Source of the DNA: Sepioteuthis lessoniana | Lineage: Eukaryota > Mollusca > Cephalopoda > Myopsida > Loliginidae | Reading direction: 5' to 3' | Length of the DNA: 64,000 nt | Assembly (NCBI GenBank): GCA_963585895.1 | Contig: OY757921.1 | Location: forward strand, 87,207,307-87,271,306 | Program-made: the position numbers and the translations under genes | The notes under the pieces: model-generated | The model's input: only the letters and a program-made list of their open reading frames with translations | Databases searched by the model: none | Told to the model about the DNA's origin: nothing | Shown here: positions 32,089-42,964 of the stretch, piece by piece | How the letters are laid out: every line of letters starts with the position of its first letter | Position numbering within the stretch: position 1 is the first letter of the stretch

Positions 32089-32968
32089 CAAGGATCATTA
32101 TATAAGTTTCCAGACTTTATTCGTATGCCCACTTTTATTGACAGTACACATATGAAACTCTAGTCTCCTTCGAAGTAATCTCTCCCGGCTGCAATGCACT
32201 TGTATCGTTCCAACAACTTCTGGAAGGCCCCATGGAAGTTATCATGTGTGAGCATGTCAATGACCTTCGTCACTGCCTCTTTCATCAACTCAGTTGTCTC
32301 ATAACTACAGCCTGTGAGGTTAGGAAATAACCAAAAGTCACAGGGAGCAACGCCTCGACTTTAGCGAGGGCGAAAAACTGTCTCGATACCTATCTTGGTC
32401 AAATAGTCTGTGACAAGTATGGAGTTGTGGACTGGTGCATTGTCCTGGTGGAAATGCCACTGACCCGATTTGAAGAGTGCTGGCCTCTTCCGACGGAATC
32501 TCTTCCTGAACTCCCTTAAAACCTCAACATACTAACCCTAAGCCTTTGGCCAATCAACTCTGGTGTATTGACTTCCTTACTCCTCCCACACCTCTCATCA
32601 CAACCCTCAAATCTCTTATACCACTCAAAAACTGATGTTTGATTCATGCATGATTATCCAAAAGCAGTCTGTAGCATTCCATACGTTTCTGTGGCATTTT
32701 TCCAAGTTTAAAACAGAATTTTATTGTATATCGTTTTTCCTAAGTGTCCTCACGTCCAGATTGGATTTTTAAAATTCACCAGCTGTGACAATCAGGCTCT
32801 AGTAGGTTGTATTTCAATTCCTGCTGTAGATGTTCATTTGAAGCTGAAATCATAAAAATTGGTCAGTCATCTCATAAGATGTATAGCAATAACATGCTGA
32901 ATTTTCAAAAATCTACGACAATTTCAAATGCCTGTACAAAAAGCCTGGAAACTTATTGAAAGCACCAC

Positions 32969-32969
<1 letters not shown>
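32089..32969 (-). mobile_element. Mariner element, internally deleted (copy M3)
   Basis: Ends 'caaggatcattatataag' and the complement of 'cgtggtgctttcaataag'; TA on both sides, inserted next to (TA)n. 881 bp. Minus-strand transposase remnants at 32160-32520 correspond to 'GQWHFHQDNAPVHNS' and the C-terminal 'GGDYFE' regions, with stops and frame changes. Same internal deletion as M1, M2 and M4. Confidence 0.9.
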
Positions 32970-33002
<33 letters not shown>

Positions 33003-33006
<4 letters not shown>

Positions 33007-33125
33007 GTTATTCATTTAATCTAATGCCATATAAATGTTCATGAGGTATTTAATGTCAAAGCCATCCATCTAAAAGTACAGTAACGGTACGATTTAATCC
33101 ACAGCTCGGGGGATAAGGGATTTCC
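33003..33125 (-). mobile_element. SINE B, 3' part
   Basis: Antisense tail 'ttatttaatgtcaaagccat' and core 'tttaatccacagctcggggg', truncated before the head. The upstream stem half is altered ('taatgccatataaatg'). Confidence 0.6.
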
Positions 33126-33479
33126 TATAGTTTGCTGATTGTAATGTTAGTTGCATGAAACTTGAAGTCGCTGTAAGTAGTTCTTAAAGTAAACATTTTT
33201 AGTTTATTTTTATTTTGATATCAATAATAATAAGCTGATTCCGTTATCAGTAAACAAGGGAAGCGACAAAAATTATACTGTTAACGGGGTATATCCGTTC
33301 GTTGAGTAAAAAAATGCGTTGCTCTCCAAGTGCTTTGAACAGAATCTCTGCCATCATAAACACCCGACTGTGAGATTTACAGGTTGCGGATATTTGTTTG
33401 GCGCTGATGGAGTATGTTTCAAATAGATAGATAGATAGATAGATCGGGTTTTGTTCCACTAGGCCTAGCACCCTCCAAG

Positions 33480-33715
33480 ATTGGGTGTAATGGCTAACGC
33501 GCTGGACCGTGGCCTCAAAGCGAGTTCGGACTCCAGTTGAAATTCGGGTCGTGCCGTTATGCTGACAAATACTCTAGAGGAAAGGCATGAACTTCCTAAT
33601 CCAACCAGTTATGAGATAAATTGTACCACTATTGTTTTTTTCAACAGGGATGAGTTTGGTATAAAATAATCCAAAGTCTGACATGCCATTAAACAAAGAA
33701 ACCAAAAAAAAAATA
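33480..33715 (+). mobile_element. SINE B, full length
   Basis: Head 'gggtgtaatggctaacgcgc', B-box-like 'gagttcggactcca', core 'gaaaggcatgaacttcc', tail 'ggtataaaataatcc' then 'gacatgccattaaacaaaga', ending in poly-A. About 235 bp. Confidence 0.82.
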
Positions 33716-33824
33716 TCCATTTACTTATTCAAAAGTAAAGCCGTGTTAACTGAAATTAACGGGAATCTATTATCAAGCGAGATTTTGAAAATTTCAGTGA
33801 GATTAGAAAAACAATCATTTTCAA

Positions 33825-34044
33825 ATAGTTGAAAAAGTCCTTCGTTTCCCTAGGGAAAAATTGTTTTCAGGGAGATGAGAAAAACAGTCATTTTCAGAGA
33901 GAAGAGAAAAACAATCGGTTTGAGAGTGATGAGAAAATCTATCATTTTCAGAGAGATGAGAAAAACAATCGTTTTCATAGATATATTTTAATCTCTCTGA
34001 AAACGATTGTTTTTCTCATGAGGGGTGTATTCCCTTTTGTGATA

Positions 34045-34087
<43 letters not shown>

Positions 34088-34575
34088 GAGCGATCAGAAA
34101 AAAGTCGGTTTGAGAGAGATGAGAAAAACAGTTGTTTTCAGAGTGATAAGAAAAGCAATCGGTTACAGAGTGATAAGAAAAACAGTCTCTTTAAGAGAGA
34201 TGACAAAAAAATCGGTTTTAGAGAGATGAGAAAAACAATCAGTTTCAGAGAGATGAGAAAAGCAGTTGTTTTCAGGGTGATAAGAAAGACAATCGGTTAC
34301 AGAGTGATAAGGAAAACAGTCGCTTTCAGAGTGAAGACAAAAAAATTGGTTTCAGAGTGATGAGAAAAACAATCGGTTTCAGAGTGATGAGAAAAACAAT
34401 CGGTTACAGAGAAATGAGAAAAACAGTCGTTTTCAGGGAAATGAGAAAAACAATCGTTTTCAGAGTGGTGGAAAATACAATCGATTTCAGAGAGATGAGA
34501 AAAATAGTCGTTTTCCGAGAGATGACAAAAAATCGGTTTCAGAGTGATGAGAAAAACGATCGTTTTAAAACACTG
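33825..34575 (+). repeat. 27-bp satellite array, orientation 1
   Basis: Unit 'agagtgatgagaaaaacaat' plus 'cggtttc', about 24 copies. Because 27 is a multiple of three, all six frames give long periodic peptides ('REMRKTIVF'-like); these are not genes. The array is interrupted at 33985-34085, where a few inverted units, a Tc1 end and (TA)n occur. Confidence 0.95.
34019..34050 (-). mobile_element. Isolated Tc1 terminal fragment
   Basis: 'gaggggtgtattcccttttg' then 'tgatacact' matches the outer end of the 30.4-32.1 kb Tc1 element, followed by (TA)n (34048-34084). The opposite end is absent. Confidence 0.8.
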
Positions 34576-34682
34576 CATAACTCATAAGATTTATATGCTG
34601 GCATGCCCATCTGTAAAAAAGCCCAAACAAATTCCCACTTTCTTAGAGCTGTTTTATCACTAGTGATTTCATGTGTTTTCTT

Positions 34683-35058
<376 letters not shown>

Positions 35059-35199
35059 GAAAGGTAAAGCATAAAATTTTGGTCTGATTATCAAGTAGGT
35101 GAAAAAATGGCTGTTCCCTAGAGTCGGAAAAACTGTGTCTACGCTATAATCCACCTATACTCAATCAGTAAGGACATCTTATTTATTGATATTGCAAAC

Positions 35200-35254
<55 letters not shown>

Positions 35255-35258
<4 letters not shown>

Positions 35259-35884
35259 AATAAACGGTTCATCTCACAAACATTTAATAGGAACGGTCTT
35301 GTGCCAGACTTAGGATATGTATGCGCAACATAATGTTTAATTTTGTATGAATTAGATTACCTTGCAAATGACTTTAATTGGGCTTTTTTATCACCTACTC
35401 ATCCTGCGATATTATTATTTTTTTTTTTTGTTCAATTATTATCAAATAAGTGAACCAAAAAAAAAGATGGGAAAGTAGCTATATATGGACAATGGAATAT
35501 GACAGGAGAACTTTTCACTATGGCTGGAAATTCCAACCTAATAGATTTTTTTAATGGAATTCTTTTGAACAGCACCACCGGGTCCCATTTTCTTTAAGTA
35601 CCATCAGGTTGGAATCGAATTCTTTGATAGAAAAAAAATCAGAGTTATCCAGAGATTACGCAAATTGACGTCAAAAATTAAAGTAGGCAATGGCTAATGT
35701 CTTTTCAGTAAAATCCACTTCTCAGCAAAGCTACTATCGGACTAGTCAGCAGATTTTAGAGACGTTACTGTTATTTGCTATTAGTGAGGATATTTAGTAG
35801 CGTCCCAATTCACCAAGTGTCAATATTAGCATTAGTGTATCCATTGAGACAGTAACACCGAATAATCGGAAAGGAAAGACGAGG
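35255..35884. other. Unassigned DNA
   Basis: No gene or repeat recognised between the (TA)n run and a SINE head remnant. Confidence 0.5.
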
Positions 35885-36010
35885 TGAACTTATATAAACA
35901 CATAATGAGGTTCTTGTGCGATTGATGGACACGTCGAAGCGAGTTCAAATCCCGAACGAAGTTGTTTGCATTTTCATATAGCGCTAATTCTCTTTTCCAA
36001 GGGATGAAAA
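35885..36010 (+). mobile_element. SINE A head and core, degraded
   Basis: 'gaagcgagttcaaatcccga' (B-box-like), 'gcattttcatatagcgctaa' and 'cttttccaagggatgaa'. The tail is not recognisable. Confidence 0.5.
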
Positions 36011-36065
36011 AACTAATCTCCAGGGAGCTATGCCAGTATATGAAAATAACCAGTCATTTAATATT

Positions 36066-36495
36066 TTAAAAACGATTGTTTTTATCATCTCTCGGAAAAT
36101 GATTACTTTTCACATTTTCCTGAAAACAATTGTTTTTTCTCATGTCTTGGAAAACAAAATTGTTTTTCCTCATCTCTGAGAAAACGACTATTTTTCTCAT
36201 TTCTCTGAAAACAATTGTTTTTCTCATTTCTCTGAAAACGATTGTTTTTATCATCTCTCTGAAAACGATTGTTTTTATCATCTCTCTGAAAACGATTGTT
36301 TTTATCATTTCTCTGAAAACGATTGTTTTTATCATTTCTCTGGAAACGATTGTTTTTATCATCATTCTCAAATCAATTGACTTCTTATATCTCTGAAAAC
36401 GATTGAAATTTTCATTCCCCCATGAAAACGATCGATTTCCTCATCACTCTGATATCGATTGATTTTCTCATTTCTCTGATATCGATTGATTTTCT
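36066..36495 (-). repeat. 27-bp satellite array, orientation 2
   Basis: Unit 'ctctgaaaacgattgttttt' plus 'atcattt': the complement of the array at 33.8-34.6 kb. About 16 units, more uniform in the middle (36200-36350). The long minus-strand open frame is a product of the 27-bp period. Confidence 0.95.
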
Positions 36496-37187
36496 CATCC
36501 GTATGAGCTCTTTAACCTTGATATAGCACCTGGTATAATAAAAGGAAAACCCGTAAAACTTCACTTAGAAGCTAACCTTGAGTAGCATCCTGTCCATGCG
36601 GAAGGGTTAGATCAATAGGAATTAAATATTTAAGGCATACATAAATAAAAACAACTAGAATTACTGGGGGGTTATAACAATTAAGAAATTGTGCCCGAAA
36701 TAAAATAAATCTGCACTGTGTTTTATGTACAAGAAGTGTCTAAAGAAGGTATTCCAAATTAGAAAAAAATGTCAGTGGTTTTCATTTGAGTTGGAAAGAG
36801 AAATAAAGTACCTCGTCAGAATTAGAGATAAAGACCTCCATCTGTTCAATAAACAGAGGTTACAAGTATATCTATTTCGGTCGTAAAACGGGACGAAAAC
36901 AATGTTATTGTCTATTCAACGAACAGGAACCATAAGATGCTGATCTAAATTATTGAATTGACACGTGATATCTAAAGACACACCCATATTCAAACAATTT
37001 ATTTTCTTTCAACATCGTTGATCTTATTTCTCTCATCCTTATTTTATGGTTTTCATCAATTCTTTTTTTTTTCGTATATATATATATATATATCATAAAT
37101 TTCCTTCAGGTAAGGAGTGTTATGTTCGAGTGTTATGATAATTCAGATTAATATTTTCATTTTTTCAATTTCTAGCAAGCAAGAGAC
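36496..37187. other. Unassigned DNA
   Basis: No gene-like frames; a short (TA)n at 37075-37093. It ends at a SINE target duplication. Confidence 0.5.
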
Positions 37188-37205
37188 GTAGACGTTTCTA
37201 AGAGA

Positions 37206-37416
37206 GAAGGTGCCTGTGGTGTAATGGTTATCGTCGTAGGAAATGGACACAGTGGCACAAGTTCAAATCCTGGACGAGACTGACAGTATTTCACATTGCA
37301 CTAATACCCTTGGGAAAGGTATGAATCCAATTATTCTCTTTCCATTTATGGTTAAAAAATCCGCTAAAAATTCACCTTGTGTCATATCCCGCCCGAGCGG
37401 AGGTGTCGGTAAATAT
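37206..37416 (+). mobile_element. SINE A with internal deletion
   Basis: Flanked by 'gtagacgtttctaagaga' (37188-37205) and the same sequence with one change (37417-37434), a target duplication. Head 'ggtgcctgtggtgtaatgg', B-box-like 'caagttcaaatcctgg', core 'gggaaaggtatgaatcc', then a jump to the tail 'aaaattcaccttgtgtca', 'cccgagcggagg'. About 80 bp of the usual middle is missing. Confidence 0.93.
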
Positions 37417-37450
37417 GTAGACGCTTCTAAGAGATTAAATGATTTAACAT

Positions 37451-38064
37451 GTCTGTTGTCCAGTCGGCTGGGGCTGTAGAATACATTGACTGTACCTCTG
37501 CAGAGGGGTAAGACCCCCCCCCGAATCCGATGGTGAAATCCTAGTGATGATGGAGTTTTGGGGAATGCAGAGCATCCCTTCATTACCATTGCTCCCAGGT
37601 CCACTCTGGCCCGGAATGGTATCACTTGATAAGGCCTTATCTATGGGTTAAATAGACTTAATTGCATCTTTATAGTAAATGGATTTCTTTGAATTAGAAA
37701 TGCTTGACTAATTTGAATAACATGAAATAGGAATATGTTTGAGAATCAAATTACATTTAAACTGCGTGCTCATGCTAAACTGAATTGCTTGAAGTAGGAC
37801 TGTTTTTGACAGTGAAACTGATTTGTTTAATATAGAATAGTTTTGATATTTAACTGTGTGTAAACAAACTCTTTATTTATACAAAACTGAATTAGCTGTT
37901 TTTCCAAACAGAATAACTTGAAATAGAAATGTTTTTGACAATTAAACTGTGTACTCATGCTAAACTGAAATATTTTAAATAGAACTGATTATTTGTATAA
38001 AATGGATTTGGCGTTAAATAACCTAAAAAGGTTCATATGCCATAAAACCCAACTAACCAACACA
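37451..38064 (+). mobile_element. Repeat D, complete, sense orientation
   Basis: Body 'ccagtcggctggggctgtag' to 'ttatctatgggttaaataga' (37451-37660), tandem units of about 55-60 bp (37660-37970: 'catgctaaactgaattgctt', 'aactgtgtgtaaacaaac'), and the 3' stem-loop 'ggcgttaaataacctaaaaa' then 'ggttcatatgcc' ending 'ataaaacccaac'. About 610 bp, no open frame of note. Confidence 0.85.
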
Positions 38065-38104
38065 AAATTTCCAAGAACGTTAGAACATCTCTTTATTAAC
38101 TGAA

Positions 38105-38655
38105 TGATCAGAGGAGACAGTGTGTAACATAGCCATATATGAATATGTGAAATGTACATAGAATGTTCATAACTCATATATAGATAACATTGGAATCCCG
38201 AAACACAATAAAGAAAAAAAACATACGACTTCTTAGTTCCGGTACGAAACTTTTTATTACCTTTGAGTTAAAAGGTTTTACGACATGCACAATCTTTCTA
38301 TGCTGACTTTTCCATCCGTCCCAAACTACGTGCGACACCTGCGCAAGGCCTCGGCGAGCAAGCGAAAGTCAACCGTCTTCTTCCAAGGCAGGAACTCAAC
38401 TAACTGACTTTTTTTTAAATCCCAAATATCCTCCGCGCACGCTTCGAGTGCATGATGTCATTCACATCCCGCGGTTATATTTTCTATCTGGGGTCTCTAT
38501 TGTGACATCTCTGAATGACACGTCTGCTCCGCACGCGCGTGAACACCTGCGCTCATGTTTGCACCTAACTAACCCACGCGCTAAGCGAAAGTTTCTCAAC
38601 CTAACAAAACCGAAAGGCAAGATATATAAAACGAAATCCCTCGGCCATTATATTA
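38105..38655 (-). mobile_element. LTR-like repeat G, copy 3
   Basis: Reads in reverse: 'gtgtaacatagccatatatg', 'gaatcccgaaacac', 'gacttcttagttccggtacg', 'ttttattacc' (complement of AATAAA context), 'atgatgtcattcacatcccg' (CRE-like) and 'cgaaatccctcggccatta'. The most complete G copy; it shows that G extends about 100 bp beyond the polyadenylation-like signal. Confidence 0.7.
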
Positions 38656-38887
38656 CAAGTGGTTGAAATGTAAAATAGTAAAAAAAAAAAAAAAAAAGGT
38701 GTGAAAACAAGACTGAATAATTCATTAGGTCTAGTAGTCACATCCTTTTTGTCACAAAACTACCTTTCAAATCCTGTGCTCTACGACCATTCTTTTATTG
38801 AACAAATGTTCAAAAAGGAATTATCATTATGAAATCGTTAATTATTACGATAAGCCTTTTAATGCGTATTTTTGTTTCAATCTATCT

Positions 38888-38985
38888 GGAGGCACTCTTG
38901 GTGTAATGGTTATCATCGTTGGAAGTGGACTCAGCGAACCGAGTTCAAATCTTGAATAAGACGATGGATTCTCAATTGATTTCCA
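38888..38985 (+). mobile_element. SINE A head
   Basis: 'ggaggcactcttggtgtaat', 'ggttatcatcg' and a B-box-like 'gagttcaaatcttg'. The core and tail are missing. Confidence 0.75.
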
Positions 38986-39108
38986 TTATATAAAAAAAAA
39001 TGTGGTAATTGTTGCGCAATAGTAAGCTTCGGAAGATGTAATTTTTGTATCGCTATTTTGGCATCTATTTACAAATCAGCGTTAATGCACTTGTTTTATA
39101 ATTTATAT

Positions 39109-39399
39109 AGAGGTGCCTTGGTGTAATGGTTATCGTCGTAGGAAATGGACACGGTGGCACGAGTTCAAATCCTGGACCAGGCTGATTACATTTCACAGAG
39201 CACTAATACCCTTGGGAAAGGTATGAATCCGATTATTCTCCCTCCAGCTATGGGTAAATATTAGGGCAGACTGATTTCTTCAGCCTTGGTGAGGCCACTA
39301 GTATAGGAGAAGAAAAACTCTGAATTCAAACCTGTTAAACTCTGTTTAAAAATTTACCTTGCGCCATGTCCTGCCCGAACGGAGGGGTTGGTAAATGTG
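39109..39399 (+). mobile_element. SINE A, full length
   Basis: 16-bp perfect target duplication 'gttttataatttatat' at 39093-39108 and 39400-39415. Head 'aggtgccttggtgtaatgg', B-box-like 'cgagttcaaatcctgg', core 'gggaaaggtatgaatccg', tail 'ccttggtgaggccactag' to 'cgaacggaggggttgg', 'taaatgtg'. 291 bp. The type example for family A. Confidence 0.95.
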
Positions 39400-39415
39400 G
39401 TTTTATAATTTATAT

Positions 39416-39980
39416 GAAAATCGCTGACGAAAATATTTGACTTACCGCGCAAAATTTGAAGGATCAAAACCTAAAATAATTTACGAAATCTTTTTCCTCC
39501 TATTTTGTTAAAAATACATTTTTAACCAACAGGATCATAGATAAATAAAAGTATTTTTTATCTAATTTCGAGCCTCCCTCAAACTTATAAATAAGCAATG
39601 ATATAGATAAATTCTCTGTAGATCTTAAGATTAATACAGTAAATCTACTCAAAATGTTTGTCCTTATTTCTTTTGAGTAAAAATCTAATCTTTTTCTTCA
39701 CAATTTGACTTTAATTTCAACAGATTTTTTTTTCTACAAACAAATTCGTGCTGATTTTTCCCTTGCTGATGTTTTGAGCTGCACCCTCTTACATCTCAGT
39801 GCATAAATATACTTTCTCTCCTACATAGTGCATACTCACTAGAAAATGCAAACTACAATACTGAATGTAAGAACTTTTCTTTATTCTACTGTGACTATTG
39901 AAGAATATTTACGCTCTCTCTAATATTTTTTTTACAAGAGAACACTAAGTTTTGTTTCTTAACAATGTTTTCACTCAAGT
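39416..39980. other. Unassigned AT-rich DNA
   Basis: No coding or known repeat signals. Confidence 0.5.
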
Positions 39981-40469
39981 TGTAACATATTGACCTTCGA
40001 CCCAGCCGTCGATCAAGGAACAGGTGTATCCGGTCGAAGATATCGAAGATATTACCTTGACCTGTAAACAGGTTGAAATCGGTGCAATTGCGACACCCAC
40101 AGGAAGCAGGTGGTCGTCAAACAATTATATAACCCGGTGCCAAAGACAGTTCGAGTTAGTTGGAGTCAGTTAGTTGGAGTTCGAGTGGCAGTTCGAGGCA
40201 GTGAGGACCAGCTCCCAGCAGAGGACTCGGGCTCTCAGGACCCCCGGTTGCGCTGCCCAGCAGAATGAAAAAGAAGTCCTGCTATAGTTAGAGGAACTTG
40301 GGGTCAATATGTTGCAGTCTGTTCAGTCTCCAACTCACCTCTCACACACAACCCTTTCGAATAAAGTGTGAGAGATATTTTTCTAAAGAAGTGCATTCGT
40401 TTGTCATTTTTGTTGATTATGTTTCCGCATATATCTGTATACGTATAGTTGTATCAGGGCTATACAACA
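39981..40469 (+). mobile_element. LTR-like unit
   Basis: Begins 'tgtaacatattgaccttcg', has a TATA box ('attatataacccggtgcc' near 40125-40142), a GC-rich downstream part and AATAAA at about 40361 in 'cgaataaagtgtgag', ending near 'ggctatacaaca'. Order and spacing match an LTR (U3, R, U5). No convincing 5-bp target duplication, and no internal retroelement follows, so it would be a solo LTR. A promoter of a lost gene is less likely. Confidence 0.5.
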
Positions 40470-40699
40470 AGGTTAAAGAAAAAAAATTAAATTTGTAGAT
40501 TGGTATTTTTTCCATCATTTACGCAGTTTTCCTTTCACATAGTACGCATACATTCGGGAAAAGAAAAAATCCAACTTTTATCTTTCCAGCTTCGGACAAA
40601 GAGTAGGAGAGGTTGGGATCTTTATCATGTTTTAGCAATAGAAGGAAAGCAAAGACCTCAAACATGTATGTAACTATCTAAATTTATATGTTCACACAT

Positions 40700-40800
40700 T
40701 TCTCCCCCCCTCTCTCTCTCTCTCTCGGTATTTCTCGCTCTCCATCTCTCTCTCTATCTATCTATGTATATATATATAGAGAGAGAGAAAGAGAGAGAGA
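40700..40800. repeat. (CT)n and (GA)n cluster
   Basis: CT/CTAT repeats at 40708-40765 followed by (GA)n at 40780-40800, forming an inverted purine/pyrimidine pair next to a J element. Confidence 0.9.
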
Positions 40801-40919
40801 GGGGTAGAGTCTTGGATTGGCGTTTGAAGCAATCGGGTTTCGATCCCAGCTACGGGTATCTAGTATGTCTAGCAACACTGATGATTTCTGATAGAACGAA
40901 ACAGATCTGTCTGTGGATG

Positions 40920-40922
<3 letters not shown>
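40801..40922 (+). mobile_element. Family J, box and ribozyme part
   Basis: 'ggggtagagtcttggattgg', B box 'ggtttcgatccc' (40836-40847), and 30 bp later a complete hammerhead core ending in 'ggatgacaa' and (TA)n(GT)n (40923-40990). The A-box side merges with (GA)n, and the J body is absent. Confidence 0.75.
40868..40922 (+). ncRNA. Hammerhead ribozyme, complete type I core
   Basis: Helix I arm ending ACA, CTGATGA (40878-40884), helix II TTCT-gat-AGAA, GAAA (40898-40901), helix III CA-gatc-TG, then TC (GUC site, cleavage after 40911), followed by TGT, which pairs with ACA, and further partial pairs. All core nucleotides agree with the hammerhead consensus. Likely self-cleaving if transcribed. 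Confidence 0.82.
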
Positions 40923-40991
<69 letters not shown>

Positions 40992-41139
40992 GCTTACTGC
41001 TTCGGTAGAAATAATAAAAACCCTTCTCTGCTTTGTATAGAAGAAAATTAACTTTCTTATCTTAAAAAATATTAAAATGTGCTGATTTATGACTGATCCT
41101 GCATAAGTCTCTTAATCTATTTATCTATCTATCTATCTT

Positions 41140-41692
41140 TGCCCAGTCAGCGGGCGCTGTAAAATACACCGACTGCACCTCTACAAAGGGGTAAGACCCA
41201 CCCCAACGAGTGTCTTGTATATGACACTAAACAATCTAATGGTGAGATACCAGTAATACTGAAGCTTTGGGGAATACGGAGTACCCCTTCTTTGCTTTCA
41301 CTCCCAGGTTCACTCTGGCCCAGCGTGGTTGCACCTAATAGGGTTCTATCGGTGGATCAAATAGAACTAAACTGTGTACTTATGCTAAACTGAATTGTTT
41401 GAAATAAAATTGTTTTGACAACTAAACTGCGTACTTACGCTAAACTGAATTGTTCTAAATGCATGCTAGACTGAATTGTTGGAAAAAGAACTGATTTTGA
41501 CAATAAAACTGTACTTACGCAAAATTAAGTAGTTTGAAATATAACTGTTTTGATATTTAACTGTGTGTAAACAAAAATTATACTTATACTAAACTGAATT
41601 GTTTAAATTAGAACTGTTTATTTGTATAAAATGGATTTGACATTAAATAACCTAAAAAGGTGTATATGCCGTAAAACCCAAACAAACAAACA
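41140..41692 (+). mobile_element. Repeat D, complete, sense orientation
   Basis: Body 'cccagtcagcgggcgctgta' to 'gggttctatcggtggatc' (41145-41365), four to five tandem units (41365-41620, e.g. 'acttatgctaaactgaattg'), and the stem-loop 'gacattaaataacctaaaaa' then 'ggtgtatatgcc', ending 'gtaaaacccaaac'. Followed by (ATCT)n. About 550 bp. Confidence 0.85.
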
Positions 41693-41694
41693 GC

Positions 41695-42670
41695 CTATCT
41701 ATCTATCTATCTATCTATCTGTCTGTTTTTAGAGTACCTCTGAAATGATGTGACATGTGAATATTCGTCCTAGATATATATTTGTCATCTTGCTCGTTTT
41801 GGGGCTGTTTTTTCTTTCTTTTTTTTGTGGAGGGTAAAGAGAAAATGAACATTAGGAATGGACACTTTCGACCAATTAAACCACCGATGTCAATCAGAGA
41901 CAAACCAAACGCTAACAACAGTTGCAAATCTGAACAAAATAAAAATAGTGGCAATGTACAAAAATCTTAGTAAAATAAACAAGCAAAATCCCACGTATTT
42001 ATAAAAAAAAATCAATGGCAATGTTAAAGCAAAGGAACAAGCAAAATTTCTGTATTTTTTCTTGTTTTTTTGTTTTGTTTTTATATTTGTTTAGTCCTTG
42101 TTTTTTTGTTTGTTTGTTTGGTTGGTTGGTTTGGGGATTATTTTTTCCACTATAGTCAGTAGAACGTGAAAGATTTTGGTGAGAAAAGACAAAAACAAAC
42201 ATAAAAGAGAGAAAAAGAAAAAAGACGATAAAAAATCAGAAGGCTGGACGAAAAAGAAGAAAGTGAAAGAAAGAAAGAAAGAATCGACGAACAAACAAAA
42301 AAATTAAAAGGATTAAAAACGAAGTTAAAGAAAATGAACAAAAAGAACCAAAGAAAAATAATCATTCACACACCCATACATACTAGTGTCATTCGTATAT
42401 ACGTGTAATATATGTAAAACTTACGTTTTCATTACATGGTTGCTAGTCCAGTGCGTCAGAGTGTAACCCGGCGTATGACTTCGGAATATGATACGAAGTC
42501 AATGAATAAGCAAAATCAGAGATAAATACCTAATCTTGTTAGAGAACCGAAACAGTTATGTAACATGAATGTGACGGTGTTACCGATTGTAATTGGCGCG
42601 CTCGGTACAGTCACCAAAATATTGATACAGAGACAGGAGGACTTGGAAGTTAGAGGACAGATATAAAGGA
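41695..42670. other. Unassigned DNA
   Basis: (CTAT)n at about 41696-41722, then A- and T-rich tracts. No gene recognised. Confidence 0.5.
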
Positions 42671-42677
42671 GAGTTTT

Positions 42678-42956
42678 GGAGGTGCCCGTGGTGTAATGGT
42701 TATCGTCGCAGGAATTGGACACGAGTTCAAATCCTTGACTGATTGCATTTCACATAGCACTAATACTCTTGGGAAAGGTATGAATCCAATTATTCTCCCT
42801 CCAGCTATGGGTAAATAGTAGGACAGACTACGTTCTTCAGCCTTGGTGAGGCAACTAGTCTAGGAGAAGGAAAACTCTGAATTCAAACCTGTTAAACTCT
42901 GCTTAAAAATCGACCTTGTGTCATATCCAGCCCGAGCGGAGGGGTTGGTAAATATG
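42678..42956 (+). mobile_element. SINE A, full length
   Basis: Head 'ggaggtgcccgtggtgtaat', B-box-like 'cgagttcaaatccttgac', core 'gggaaaggtatgaatcc', tail from 'ccttggtgaggcaactagtc' to 'cccgagcggaggggttgg', 'taaatatg'. The flanks are only weakly similar, so the target duplication has decayed. Confidence 0.9.
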
Positions 42957-42964
42957 ACTAGATA

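Noticed and set aside
36066-36371. Repetitive 'REMIKTIVF' protein
   Set aside because: Arises because the satellite unit is 27 bp; the opposite strand and the other array give equally long frames.
37206-37280. Functional tRNA genes in SINE heads
   Set aside because: Heads have A- and B-box-like motifs but cannot form an acceptor stem or anticodon arm, and they continue into SINE bodies with target duplications.
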